Below, piece by piece: positions 1 through 8,137 of a stretch of 40,115 nt of DNA. This DNA is from Oligoflexales bacterium (GTDB lineage: Bacteria > Bdellovibrionota_B > Oligoflexia > Oligoflexales > JALZUQ01), in assembly GCA_023301565.1 (NCBI GenBank), contig JALZUO010000069.1:1-40115 (forward strand), read 5' to 3'. The position numbers and the translations under genes are program-made. Every line of letters begins with the position of its first letter. Positions within the stretch are counted from its first letter, which is position 1. A model generated the notes under the pieces. It was not told where the DNA came from. It saw nothing but the letters and a program-made list of their open reading frames with translations, and searched no databases.

Positions 1-254
1 GCTGTTTTTAACAGAGTATCTGTATCTTGTTGGACACAAAAAAGATTCTTAAAAAGAGGGTGTTCTTTTACTTCTTTTGGGTCAGCTATACCTAAAATAG
101 TACTGAGTCTTTTAGCTGGATCCAACGAAACCAGAAGAACCTTGCTACCTTTTTCCGCTAGCGAAACCGCATAAGATGCCGAAACGCTAGTTTTGCCCAC
201 TCCTCCAGGACCCATAAAAAACTGTAGTTGAGTTTCTCGAGCTATTTCAACCAT
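1..254 (-). CDS. ArsA/Get3-like ATPase, partial (3' end outside window)
   Basis: Only the first 84 codons are visible; the gene continues past the left edge. The translation opens with a P-loop, GPGGVGKTS at residues 15-23, followed by a SLDPAKRLS stretch resembling the DPA box of the ArsA/Get3 anion-transporting ATPase family. The family's characteristic first P-loop lysine (GKGGVGKT) is replaced by proline (P16). The ATG at 252-254 lies inside the last codons of the upstream ATPase gene (overlap 247-254), so the two are translationally coupled and probably form a two-subunit ATPase. The family works as dimers in arsenite export or tail-anchored protein targeting. No arsenic genes are in view, so the substrate is unknown. 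Confidence 0.8.
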   Translation of the reverse strand, partial: MVEIARETQLQFFMGPGGVGKTSVSASYAVSLAEKGSKVLLVSLDPAKRLSTILGIADPKEVKEHPLFKNLFCVQQDTDTLLKT

Positions 255-1089
255 CAGAAGCCTTAGATAGCAAATCACTCCAAGAAGACATCATCAAATC
301 CGGGATCTCAGGAATAACAAGGTTTACATTTTCTTCAAACCGAGAAAGCATCTTATCTGTCATCTCCCGGCGAAAGCCTGCTAGTCGGTTAAGGTCTTCT
401 GACTTGTAGGACGAAGATTCTACGAAAACTTTATTCAAAACATAATACATGCTAGCTCTCGGGTTAATACCTAGCAGATCTTTTTTAAGCTCGTCGGTTT
501 CTTGCATAATAACAAATTCTGGATTTACTACCGATATGACATTCAACTGATCGTTGGTCAAAAGATTTTCAACAACATTCTCGACATCTTTTTTGATCAC
601 GCCACTAATGGGCAACCCCTTAAAACGAATTGGAGTTCGGAGCATCTGCAAAAAGTGTCCTGATGAAAAACTGTCTACAAAAATATATTGGTTTGGGTCT
701 TGCTGCCACTGATGAAGAACTCTACCTAAAATACTGACCTCATAAAGGCCAGGGACCACATCTAAGAAAGACTGGAATACGGAGCTTTTGGACAGGGTCT
801 TAAGCCCCCTATTTAAAAAGCCTCTAATGATTGAGCCGTCAGACTTCTCTAGAAATCGCTGGATATTTTGTTGGAGATCCCATTGCTGGTTTTTTAAAGT
901 TGGGTCTAATAAAGGACCCGACTGTCCCCACTCAGAAGAAAGCCTCACCACACTACAGGCAAAACCACTCTTGTGTTTGTGCCCTAAGAAGCTGGAAACA
1001 AATGATTTACCTACTCCACCTTTGCCCGTAACAAAGTAAATACCGGGCTTAAGCTTTGAAAGAAGCAGCCTACTTTTTAGATTGCTCAT
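247..1089 (-). CDS. ArsA/Get3-like P-loop ATPase, second paralogue
   Basis: This 280-residue protein has a deviant Walker A GKGGVGKS at residues 22-29 with the signature lysine (K23) present. A DSFSSGHFLQ segment at 139-148 matches the position of the DTAPTGHTLR box of ArsA/Get3 proteins. The DPA switch motif seen in the neighbouring paralogue is absent; LSSEWGQSG (50-58) occupies that region. No signal peptide or membrane segment is visible, so it should be cytoplasmic. Its start overlaps the end of tatA (1070-1089) and its end overlaps the next ATPase by 8 bases. Together with that gene it probably forms a heterodimer; the cargo is unknown. MinD/ParA-type function is a less likely alternative. 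Confidence 0.75.
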   Translation of the reverse strand: MSNLKSRLLLSKLKPGIYFVTGKGGVGKSFVSSFLGHKHKSGFACSVVRLSSEWGQSGPLLDPTLKNQQWDLQQNIQRFLEKSDGSIIRGFLNRGLKTLSKSSVFQSFLDVVPGLYEVSILGRVLHQWQQDPNQYIFVDSFSSGHFLQMLRTPIRFKGLPISGVIKKDVENVVENLLTNDQLNVISVVNPEFVIMQETDELKKDLLGINPRASMYYVLNKVFVESSSYKSEDLNRLAGFRREMTDKMLSRFEENVNLVIPEIPDLMMSSWSDLLSKASDG

Positions 1090-1261
1090 TTACTCCGGTC
1101 TCGATTTTTTTTTCCGTGTCCTTGCTATCTATGTCTTTGATGCCTCTTTTGAAGTTTCTAATACTCTCCCCAATAGCGCCACCCAGGCGAGGGATCTTAT
1201 TCACTCCAAAAACGACAACAACAACAGCCGCTACCGCCATCAATTCCCATCCACCAATCAT
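1070..1261 (-). CDS. tatA: TatA/Hcf106-type twin-arginine translocase subunit
   Basis: This 63-residue protein has the TatA layout: a short N-terminal membrane helix (about residues 5-17), the FG hinge at 18-19, an amphipathic helix with KIPRLGGAIGESIRNFKRGIK (22-42) and a short charged tail. TatA multimers form the protein-conducting part of the Tat pathway in the inner membrane, which exports folded proteins. The ATG at 1261 is preceded by GGAGAG at good spacing. The gene sits 51 bases after the giant kinase gene and overlaps the following ATPase gene by 20 bases. No tatB or tatC is in view, so either these are elsewhere or this is an accessory paralogue. Confidence 0.88.
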   Translation of the reverse strand: MIGGWELMAVAAVVVVVFGVNKIPRLGGAIGESIRNFKRGIKDIDSKDTEKKIETGVNEQSKK

Positions 1262-1312
1262 ACACTCTCCTACTTCAAGCCCTTAAAAGATAACACAGAG
1301 GTCGCGTAATGC

Positions 1313-4300
1313 CTATGCGGGTTGATCCAAGCGAGGACCGTCTACGATGGCTTTCCCGTCTCTTTTTAGACTCACAGCGACAAAATACCTGGGCTTATAA
1401 CCGCTAGTATTCCAAAATTCCTGAACAATTTGCTTGAAGCCGGAACTGGGCGTTTCAAGCTTACAGGTTGCCATGACACCCTTCTGGGACATAGCCGACT
1501 CTCTTACAGTCTTTGGGATTTTGTCCATTAACTTTAGAGCCAAAATATAGGCACCATTTTCAATCAAAGCAGCGTTCATTTCAAAGAATCGCACTTTACC
1601 GCTACGAGTTTGTAGGGCCCCACCTTCGCCAGACTTTATATAGTTTTGACTACCCAAAACTAGCGGCCTTGTCGATCCCCACTGCGCAGAGTATACCTGT
1701 GAGCTTCGCCTATCGAAAACAGACAATACAAAAGCCAAGCTAGACAGCCTACCTGGTTGAACAAGATTATGTATCGATGTATTTAACTCGGAGCTCAGAT
1801 CCCGGAGCCTAAGCTCATTATGGTCGAGCTTTTCACTGTTTAAACGAAACCTCACCATCTGTTGCCACAGAGCTTGCGCAAAAAAGCTCTGAAAATTCTC
1901 TGTTCCTTGAATAGAGCAATAAGCTAGCACATAGTGGTTTGGTCCAAAATTCAAACCGAGATAAAAACTTGCTTCACGGTCTTTGCGCAAGGCGCCTTGC
2001 GACCATATATCTAACCAGTTACATTCTTCCAAAGCAATCTTGCCTTGCGCGAATGGTATGGTGCTGTCCTGCGTTAAAAAACTATTCATGACCGACGAAA
2101 TCACACCATAAACCTCTCTAAGCTCAAACGTGTCCCCGCGCAGATCTACGCCTTGAAGAAACAAAATACAACCTTTTCCTTCTCCTGCGTTAACTGGAAT
2201 GATTGCATTCATTTCAGTAGCTGGCTGTTCTAAGCTTGAGGCACCCTTCCCAAAATCTGTAGGCGCTCCATCTGGAGCTGCTAAAACAAGAGTTTCTCTC
2301 TCCTGAAAAGCATTGTCACCAGCAAAATCAGTTTCCCCCAAATCATCTTTCGACTGAACCCATGGCTGGTCAGTAGCTGGAATAAAAAAAGATTTTTTAA
2401 TTTTTTCGTAAGAAGAAAGATATTTTTCTAAAACACCAAGCTGCAATTCCACACACTCGCCGCCGCCTGCTAGGTAAAGGCCATTTTTACGTTCGCCTAA
2501 TAGAGGGTTTAACAAAACTATTTTTCCAGCGAATCCTGTCGATATTAGTGCATCCGCGAACAAACCCACTTTTTTACTTTTCGAATTATTCGACATAAAA
2601 ATCTTACTTATGTCTATGCTTGCAAAACTCTTCTTGTGTAAACCGTGAGCTGTCTCGACAGAATCTTCGGTAGCAAAAAACCGCTCGAACAATGCCGGCA
2701 TCTTTTCTATCGCGTCTTGAGATTGTTTGCCAAATAACTCGGATGGTTTGATTTTTTTAAATGTCCATTCCCAACTACTTCTTAGCAATGCAATCGCTGG
2801 AAAAGCAGGGCTTCCAACCTTTAAGCCCGTGTTGGAGAAAACCCCACTAACTGCCTCCCCCAGAACATCAAAAGATGTCCCTTTGAGCTCTAAACAAAGA
2901 CTCTTCAGCGCACCTGCAAACTCAACAAATAGTGGTGATTTGACTGAAAACCCATGGGTCTCAGCTTCAAGAAAGGAAGCTGCACTAACTAAAAAACAAG
3001 CGTTCCAAGCATTAGATGTGTTGTTTTTAGCTGTTTTGATATAGCTTCCTGTTTTTTTAAGGCGCTTGCAAATCAAACTAAATGTGCTCAATGCATCGCG
3101 ATTTGCCCCCTCTGCTAACTCCTTCAAACAGCGAATCTGAAGCTCAGGTAGGCCATCGGACCTTGCCCCAACCTTTCGCCTACGATCAAGAAAAAAAGCA
3201 GAACGCTTGATCAACCTATTCTTTTTCCCTAGTGCAAAATCACGCGACAAAACCATACTCATAAAAACTGGTGTAAACCAATTTCTAGTAGGTATGGTTT
3301 CGGGCAATCTTTTTAAGGCGCTTTCCATGGCTTCATCGTCTAAATCTAGCCACGCATTCAGCAAGTTTTGAAAATGCATTTCTAGCCAAACATCTCTATC
3401 CCAGACGGAATCTACTGTGTTTTTAAGCGTGGCTAGCTTCTTTATATATAAATTCGAACCAAACTTTAACTTGCCAAACTGTAGAGAGCAAAACTCAGCG
3501 ATTGGGTGTCTAATATGCCCTATGATCTTCTTGCGGTGCGAAGTAGGAAACAAGCTGCCTGCTCGGCAATAAAACCTTATAAACCCAATCTGAGACTGGT
3601 TTAAATCACTTATTTTTTCGGCTCCCAAGTCCAAAAGGACCTTCTTTTCCACCCATGGTAGAGGCAAATCTAGAGCTCGATGCAGCAACAAAAGATCACC
3701 CCTAGACTGTTTGCCTCCTACCTGACGGAAGCGGTTGGTCAAAAATTTCTTTCCAAGTTTAAAACTGTCTACAATGTTTCTAGAAGCCATTCTTTTTACT
3801 TTTGCCAAAAAATTTCTGTTTTTTTCGGGGAAGCACCGTTGAGTAAACTTTCTATATGCCTTTAAAGCATCGCTTGATCTACCCATAAGATTATGCACAT
3901 ACACCAGTTTAGAAAGAACTCGTTTCGAGTCTTTTAGACTTTTCGATCGACTCATAATATTGTTATATTGTACAAGACCAAGCTTGTATTTATTTTGTAT
4001 AATATAAAGATCTCCGACAGATTCCACCATCCCATCAACTTCAGACGGCTTAAGAAAAGAGAGAACCCATTTTGCGTGGTAATCTATGATAAACAACAGG
4101 TATTGGCTAGCTGTTTGCCACGATTCGTTGACCATAGCCTCTTCGGCTGCCTTTAAGTTTGTTTTAACAAACCGACTCTGTTCCCGTAGCTCCGATCCAT
4201 TTTTATCCGCCCCAACTCCTAAATTGTAATGGTGCGCGATTCTGTATACTGACACATCCATACCCCGCTTCTGACGACTGTAAAGCAAGCTAGCTACAAA

Positions 4301-6511
4301 CTTATGTAGCTCTACTCTTCGCTCTGTGCGAATCAAACTGTAAACTGCGCGTCGCGCATTTTTATGAACAAATGAAAAAATAGGTGCATTAGATCCATTT
4401 GCCGATCGGTGCTTTAGCTTTTGTATTAATTTCTTTTGTTCCAGAGAACGCAAATGTTCAGCCATCTCCTTAACAGACAAATGCTTGTCAAAAAACAGGT
4501 CTTCAATTGAAAATACTTCACCAAGAATAGATGCAACATCCAGCAGGTTCCGCTCTCCGGTAGAGAGCGTCCTGATGCTTCGTACTGAAGTTTCCGAGCT
4601 TTCATAGGCAAGCTTACCTGAGTGAACAGCTGCACTGTCAAACAACCAGCCACCTTGGCCCCGCTTTAGGTTTCCCTTTACAAGGTGGTTTTTCAGAACC
4701 TCGAGAAGAAGCAGTGGCGAACCTCGCGTTTGCTCAAACAATGATTCAAACACGTCGTTTAAATTAACCACTTCATCGCGAAGCAAAGTTTGAACCAATG
4801 ATTTTGCGTTGCACCTATTGAGGTTTTTTATGGAAAGCGGGACGACTTTAGCACCCGAATCAACAGATCGAATAAATTTCGTATAATCATTGGTCACAGC
4901 GCCAAATGTTTCTTGCTCTACAATCATCATAAAAATTGAGCCGACGGCTTTGCTATGCAATACATCTAAAACAACCCCCAACGAATGCTTGTCGGCCCAC
5001 TGGATATCATGCATAAAAAGAGACGGTTTTTCAGAACTACTTAACAGGCACTCAAAAAGCTTTACAAGCGCTTTCCTTTCTTGGAAAGGTGAGTAGTCAG
5101 AAGATAAAGCATATAGCTCTGCAGACTTATCAAACAAGGATCTCAGGATTGGCATCTTGTCAAAAAGAGGGGTTAACTCTTCAGATTTTAGAGTAGACAG
5201 CTTCTCTCTGGTTTCACCCGAAAGACCGCCTTCACCTCTTATGGCTGTTTGAATAAAATCGCTTAAAGAGTTGCAAAGTGAGTGGAGAGGCAGGTGAGAC
5301 TCATACTTTGAAAACTGGATTGTAAGATACCTTCTTCCCTTAGCAGAAAATAACTTTCTTGTCTGATACGCTATTTTTCGTTTACCTACACCTGTATCAC
5401 CCCTGAGAATGAAAACCTGATTTTCTCTCATTCCCTCAGAAAAATTTCGGTAAGATTTCTCCACTAAGTCGAGTTCGTACTCTCTACCGATGATAGGAAG
5501 GCTTATATGATTTGCAGATACAGAATCTTTTTGACCTAATTTAAACACACACTCAACTTTGCCTTGCCTATTTCGCCGCAGAGCTGTAATCAAATCTGAT
5601 TTTAGTGAGAAAGCCGTAGTATAGCGCTCTTCTGGGTTTTTAGACAAAAGCTTGGCAATAATCCTACAGACGTCTAGTGGTACCGTGGGCTCAAGGTCTT
5701 CAATAGGCTTGGGTAACTCGGTTGCATGCATGCTTCTAATTTCGGCCTTGCTTGATGACTGAAAGGGAGGGGCGCCTGTAAGTACTTCATACAAAACACA
5801 GCCAAGAGAATACAAATCAGCTCTATGGTCAGCATTGACACCTACTGAATATGCTTGTTCGGGTGCCATATACAAGGGGGTACCAGCAACTTCATAGGAC
5901 CTAGCTGTGTTCTCTCCAGTAAAGTGAGTGTTTTCAATAGCTCGAGATATCCCAAAGTCCAATACTTTAAACTGTACACCCGAAGCGTCTTTCCAAACCC
6001 TGTTGACCATAATGTTTTGGGGCTTAATATCCCTATGAACAATTCCTTTAGAGTGCGTATAATCAAGTACGTCCGCGATTTGCAAACCAAGCTGAATTGC
6101 AAACGGAGCATCTCTTTTCTTATCGCGCAGAAGAAGGTTTTTGAGGGTCACACCTTTCGCAAGCTCCATGACAATGTAATAGGAGTTTGCACCTAAAAAA
6201 TCTGGAGCCTTCCCAATTTCAATGAAGTCTACGATGAGTGGGTGGGCGAGCCGGCTGATGGTCGCCGCTTCTTTTTGCAATGCAACAACCTGACTATCAA
6301 TGTTTTTACCAGCATTAGCCTGGATAACTTTAATTGCATAGTACACAGATGGATCTGCAAAGCTCATTGCTTTCCAGACAACACCCATCCCTCCCTCACC
6401 TATTTTTTCAACAAGCGAGTAGCGGTCAGCAATTTTTTTCCCAACAAGCCTCTTGGACACCAAAAACCTCAAGTCATCACAATAGGTTATCGGCATTTTA
6501 AGATAAATCAT
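1313..6511 (-). CDS. Ser/Thr protein kinase fused to AAA ATPase, helical repeats, GAF-like and SpoIIE-like domains
   Basis: This is a 1732-residue cytoplasmic signalling protein. Residues 30-312 are a complete Hanks-type kinase: glycine loop GEGGMGVVW 38-46, K61, HRDIKPQN 159-166, DFG 185-187, APEQ 216-219. A LPIIGREYEL linker (338-347) leads into an AAA/STAND-like ATPase with Walker A GDTGVGKR at 371-378, where arginine replaces the expected Ser/Thr, and Walker B around HDIQWAD (501-507). Residues 740-1250 are probably TPR-like helices. Residues 1270-1480 look GAF-like (AIIPV...GCILFLQGVD...FELREVYGVISSV). Residues 1510-1720 resemble a SpoIIE/PP2C phosphatase fold without its metal-binding acidic motifs. 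The kinase should be active; the C-terminus probably senses or binds. It leads the tatA/ATPase operon. The GAF and SpoIIE calls are inferred from pattern. Confidence 0.85.
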   Translation of the reverse strand: MIYLKMPITYCDDLRFLVSKRLVGKKIADRYSLVEKIGEGGMGVVWKAMSFADPSVYYAIKVIQANAGKNIDSQVVALQKEAATISRLAHPLIVDFIEIGKAPDFLGANSYYIVMELAKGVTLKNLLLRDKKRDAPFAIQLGLQIADVLDYTHSKGIVHRDIKPQNIMVNRVWKDASGVQFKVLDFGISRAIENTHFTGENTARSYEVAGTPLYMAPEQAYSVGVNADHRADLYSLGCVLYEVLTGAPPFQSSSKAEIRSMHATELPKPIEDLEPTVPLDVCRIIAKLLSKNPEERYTTAFSLKSDLITALRRNRQGKVECVFKLGQKDSVSANHISLPIIGREYELDLVEKSYRNFSEGMRENQVFILRGDTGVGKRKIAYQTRKLFSAKGRRYLTIQFSKYESHLPLHSLCNSLSDFIQTAIRGEGGLSGETREKLSTLKSEELTPLFDKMPILRSLFDKSAELYALSSDYSPFQERKALVKLFECLLSSSEKPSLFMHDIQWADKHSLGVVLDVLHSKAVGSIFMMIVEQETFGAVTNDYTKFIRSVDSGAKVVPLSIKNLNRCNAKSLVQTLLRDEVVNLNDVFESLFEQTRGSPLLLLEVLKNHLVKGNLKRGQGGWLFDSAAVHSGKLAYESSETSVRSIRTLSTGERNLLDVASILGEVFSIEDLFFDKHLSVKEMAEHLRSLEQKKLIQKLKHRSANGSNAPIFSFVHKNARRAVYSLIRTERRVELHKFVASLLYSRQKRGMDVSVYRIAHHYNLGVGADKNGSELREQSRFVKTNLKAAEEAMVNESWQTASQYLLFIIDYHAKWVLSFLKPSEVDGMVESVGDLYIIQNKYKLGLVQYNNIMSRSKSLKDSKRVLSKLVYVHNLMGRSSDALKAYRKFTQRCFPEKNRNFLAKVKRMASRNIVDSFKLGKKFLTNRFRQVGGKQSRGDLLLLHRALDLPLPWVEKKVLLDLGAEKISDLNQSQIGFIRFYCRAGSLFPTSHRKKIIGHIRHPIAEFCSLQFGKLKFGSNLYIKKLATLKNTVDSVWDRDVWLEMHFQNLLNAWLDLDDEAMESALKRLPETIPTRNWFTPVFMSMVLSRDFALGKKNRLIKRSAFFLDRRRKVGARSDGLPELQIRCLKELAEGANRDALSTFSLICKRLKKTGSYIKTAKNNTSNAWNACFLVSAASFLEAETHGFSVKSPLFVEFAGALKSLCLELKGTSFDVLGEAVSGVFSNTGLKVGSPAFPAIALLRSSWEWTFKKIKPSELFGKQSQDAIEKMPALFERFFATEDSVETAHGLHKKSFASIDISKIFMSNNSKSKKVGLFADALISTGFAGKIVLLNPLLGERKNGLYLAGGGECVELQLGVLEKYLSSYEKIKKSFFIPATDQPWVQSKDDLGETDFAGDNAFQERETLVLAAPDGAPTDFGKGASSLEQPATEMNAIIPVNAGEGKGCILFLQGVDLRGDTFELREVYGVISSVMNSFLTQDSTIPFAQGKIALEECNWLDIWSQGALRKDREASFYLGLNFGPNHYVLAYCSIQGTENFQSFFAQALWQQMVRFRLNSEKLDHNELRLRDLSSELNTSIHNLVQPGRLSSLAFVLSVFDRRSSQVYSAQWGSTRPLVLGSQNYIKSGEGGALQTRSGKVRFFEMNAALIENGAYILALKLMDKIPKTVRESAMSQKGVMATCKLETPSSGFKQIVQEFWNTSGYKPRYFVAVSLKRDGKAIVDGPRLDQPA

Positions 6512-6608
6512 GAGGCCTTGTTATTGCCCATTTAGACGCTATGGCGAGCCACCAAAACAGGCCTTTAATATTCAATACTTATTAGCCCTTTCGAGTTTCG
6601 GTTTTAAT

Positions 6609-6623
6609 AGGTAAAATTTACCT
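6609..6623. promoter_or_regulatory. 15-bp inverted repeat overlapping a possible pyk -10 element
   Basis: AGGTAAA-A-TTTACCT is a perfect inverted repeat with a single central base, lying 30 bases before the pyk ATG in the 141-bp divergent region between the kinase gene and pyk. TAAAAT at 6612-6617 inside it could be a -10 element; the matching -35 (TTTCGA, 6589-6594) is weak. A second short repeat, TTAGG-GA-CCTAA at 6640-6651, abuts the start codon and contains the likely ribosome binding site. Operator function is inferred only from position and symmetry. Confidence 0.4.
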
Positions 6624-6652
6624 GTCTATTTTTCATATGTTAGGGACCTAAA

Positions 6653-8080
6653 ATGAGAAAATGCAAAGTCATAGCTACCATCGGGCCTTCATCTAGTGAT
6701 GCCAAAACCTTACGTAAACTGATTGAGAGTGGGATGGATGTTGCTAGGCTAAATTTTTCACATGGCAGCCACGAAGTTCATACGAAAAACATTGAGACCA
6801 TCCGAAGCTTAAGCGCAGAACTTGGAAAACGCGTTGCTATTCTGCAAGATCTTCAAGGACCTAAAATAAGAACCGGTACCTTCAAAGATGGTTTTCGCAA
6901 CATCGAGAAATCTAAGGTTTATGAAATACACTTTGGACAAGAACCTGCTTCACCTGAATCGATCCCGGTAGACTACGAGTTTATTTGCAAAGATGTTGTG
7001 GCCGGAAACAGAATTCTGATGGACGACGGAACTCTGCCGTTTTTGGTTCAAAAAGTAACAGAAGATAAAATTTTTGCAGAAGCAAAGGTCTCAGGAAAAC
7101 TAAAAAACAGAAAAGGTGTGAATTTTCCCGACTCGACCTTGTCCCTGCCAGCACTTACAAAAAAGGATGAAAAGGACCTCGAATTCGGCATACAAAATTC
7201 GGTAGACCTTATAGCTCTCAGCTTTGTTCAAAGGGCCTCTGACGTAGCATTAGTCAATGAAATACAGAAAAAAATGCATTCAAAAATCCCTGTCATAGCA
7301 AAAATTGAAAAACCACAAGCAGTAGAGAACATTGCAAGTATCGTAAGTGAAGCTGATGGGATTATGATTGCACGCGGAGATCTCGGCGTAGAAGTTAGCC
7401 CAAACAAAGTACCACTTTATCAACGAGCTATAGAAAAAGAAGCTGCCAGACAGGGCAAACCGTTTATCATTGCAACTCAAATGCTCGAATCAATGATTGA
7501 AAACCCTGAACCAACCATTGCTGAGATAAGCGACGTGGCAAACGGCGTCCTAGAAGCTGCAGATTGCTTGATGTTATCCGGTGAGGTTGCAGCCGGTCAG
7601 TTTCCTGTGAACTCTCTAAAAAAAATGATTTCCATCATCGAACAGGTAGAAACCTGGAATGACGAAGAGAGTATAAAATACCGTAAAAAGTGGATACCAC
7701 AAGCTATGACGGGCGATTGGGAATACCCTGAATGCATTGCTAAAACAGCCGTTGAGATTTCACACTCCATGGACATTCCTTGGATTGTTTGCCTCACCTT
7801 GAGTGGGAGAATTGCAAGAAAGTTATCTAAGTGGAGACCCAAAGCAAAGATCATCGCTGTTACCCCTAGAAAAGAAGTGGCCCAATCGCTTAAAACCCTT
7901 TGGGGCGTATATCCCATACACAATGAAAAATTCTTCAAAACTGAAGAAGCGCTCCTTGAACTGCCTCAACTACTGAAAAAACATTTTTCAGCAAAAAGTG
8001 GTGAGTTGGCTGTGTTTACTGCAGGAGTGCCGCTTCATGAGATGTGCCCGACGAACATGCTCAAGGTAAACAGAATATAG
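6653..8080 (+). CDS. pyk: pyruvate kinase
   Basis: The enzyme transfers phosphate from phosphoenolpyruvate to ADP at the last step of glycolysis, in the cytoplasm. Its 475 residues match the usual length. The N-terminus reads KVIATIGPSS with substrate-binding R32 and N34 (ARLNFSHGS). The active-site signature IPVIAKIEKPQAVENI (212-227) contains the catalytic lysine K217, and IMIARGDLGVE (237-247) supplies the metal-binding region. A B domain spans about 70-165, and the C-terminal domain is complete. The ATG at 6653 has AGGG upstream at 6642-6645. It is transcribed divergently from the kinase operon, probably on its own, with a palindrome near its promoter. Confidence 0.97.
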   Translation: MRKCKVIATIGPSSSDAKTLRKLIESGMDVARLNFSHGSHEVHTKNIETIRSLSAELGKRVAILQDLQGPKIRTGTFKDGFRNIEKSKVYEIHFGQEPASPESIPVDYEFICKDVVAGNRILMDDGTLPFLVQKVTEDKIFAEAKVSGKLKNRKGVNFPDSTLSLPALTKKDEKDLEFGIQNSVDLIALSFVQRASDVALVNEIQKKMHSKIPVIAKIEKPQAVENIASIVSEADGIMIARGDLGVEVSPNKVPLYQRAIEKEAARQGKPFIIATQMLESMIENPEPTIAEISDVANGVLEAADCLMLSGEVAAGQFPVNSLKKMISIIEQVETWNDEESIKYRKKWIPQAMTGDWEYPECIAKTAVEISHSMDIPWIVCLTLSGRIARKLSKWRPKAKIIAVTPRKEVAQSLKTLWGVYPIHNEKFFKTEEALLELPQLLKKHFSAKSGELAVFTAGVPLHEMCPTNMLKVNRI

Positions 8081-8121
8081 CATAGGTATTAATTGCCGAG
8101 CTAACACGGTCATTTCTCGCC

Positions 8122-8127
8122 TATAAT
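8122..8127 (+). promoter_or_regulatory. consensus -10 box (TATAAT) just before the PBP gene
   Basis: A perfect TATAAT ends 10 bases before the annotated ATG at 8138. No convincing -35 is present at 16-18 bases; TTGCCG at 8093-8098 is too far. Transcription would start at about 8134, leaving almost no leader and no Shine-Dalgarno. Either the mRNA is leaderless or translation begins slightly downstream, for example at TTG 8150 after GGTGGG. Confidence 0.4.
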
Positions 8128-8137
8128 AAAAGAAAAA

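Noticed and set aside
1056-1309. Plus-strand frames of 75-76 residues over tatA
   Set aside because: They lie antisense to the clearly recognisable TatA and have no family features.
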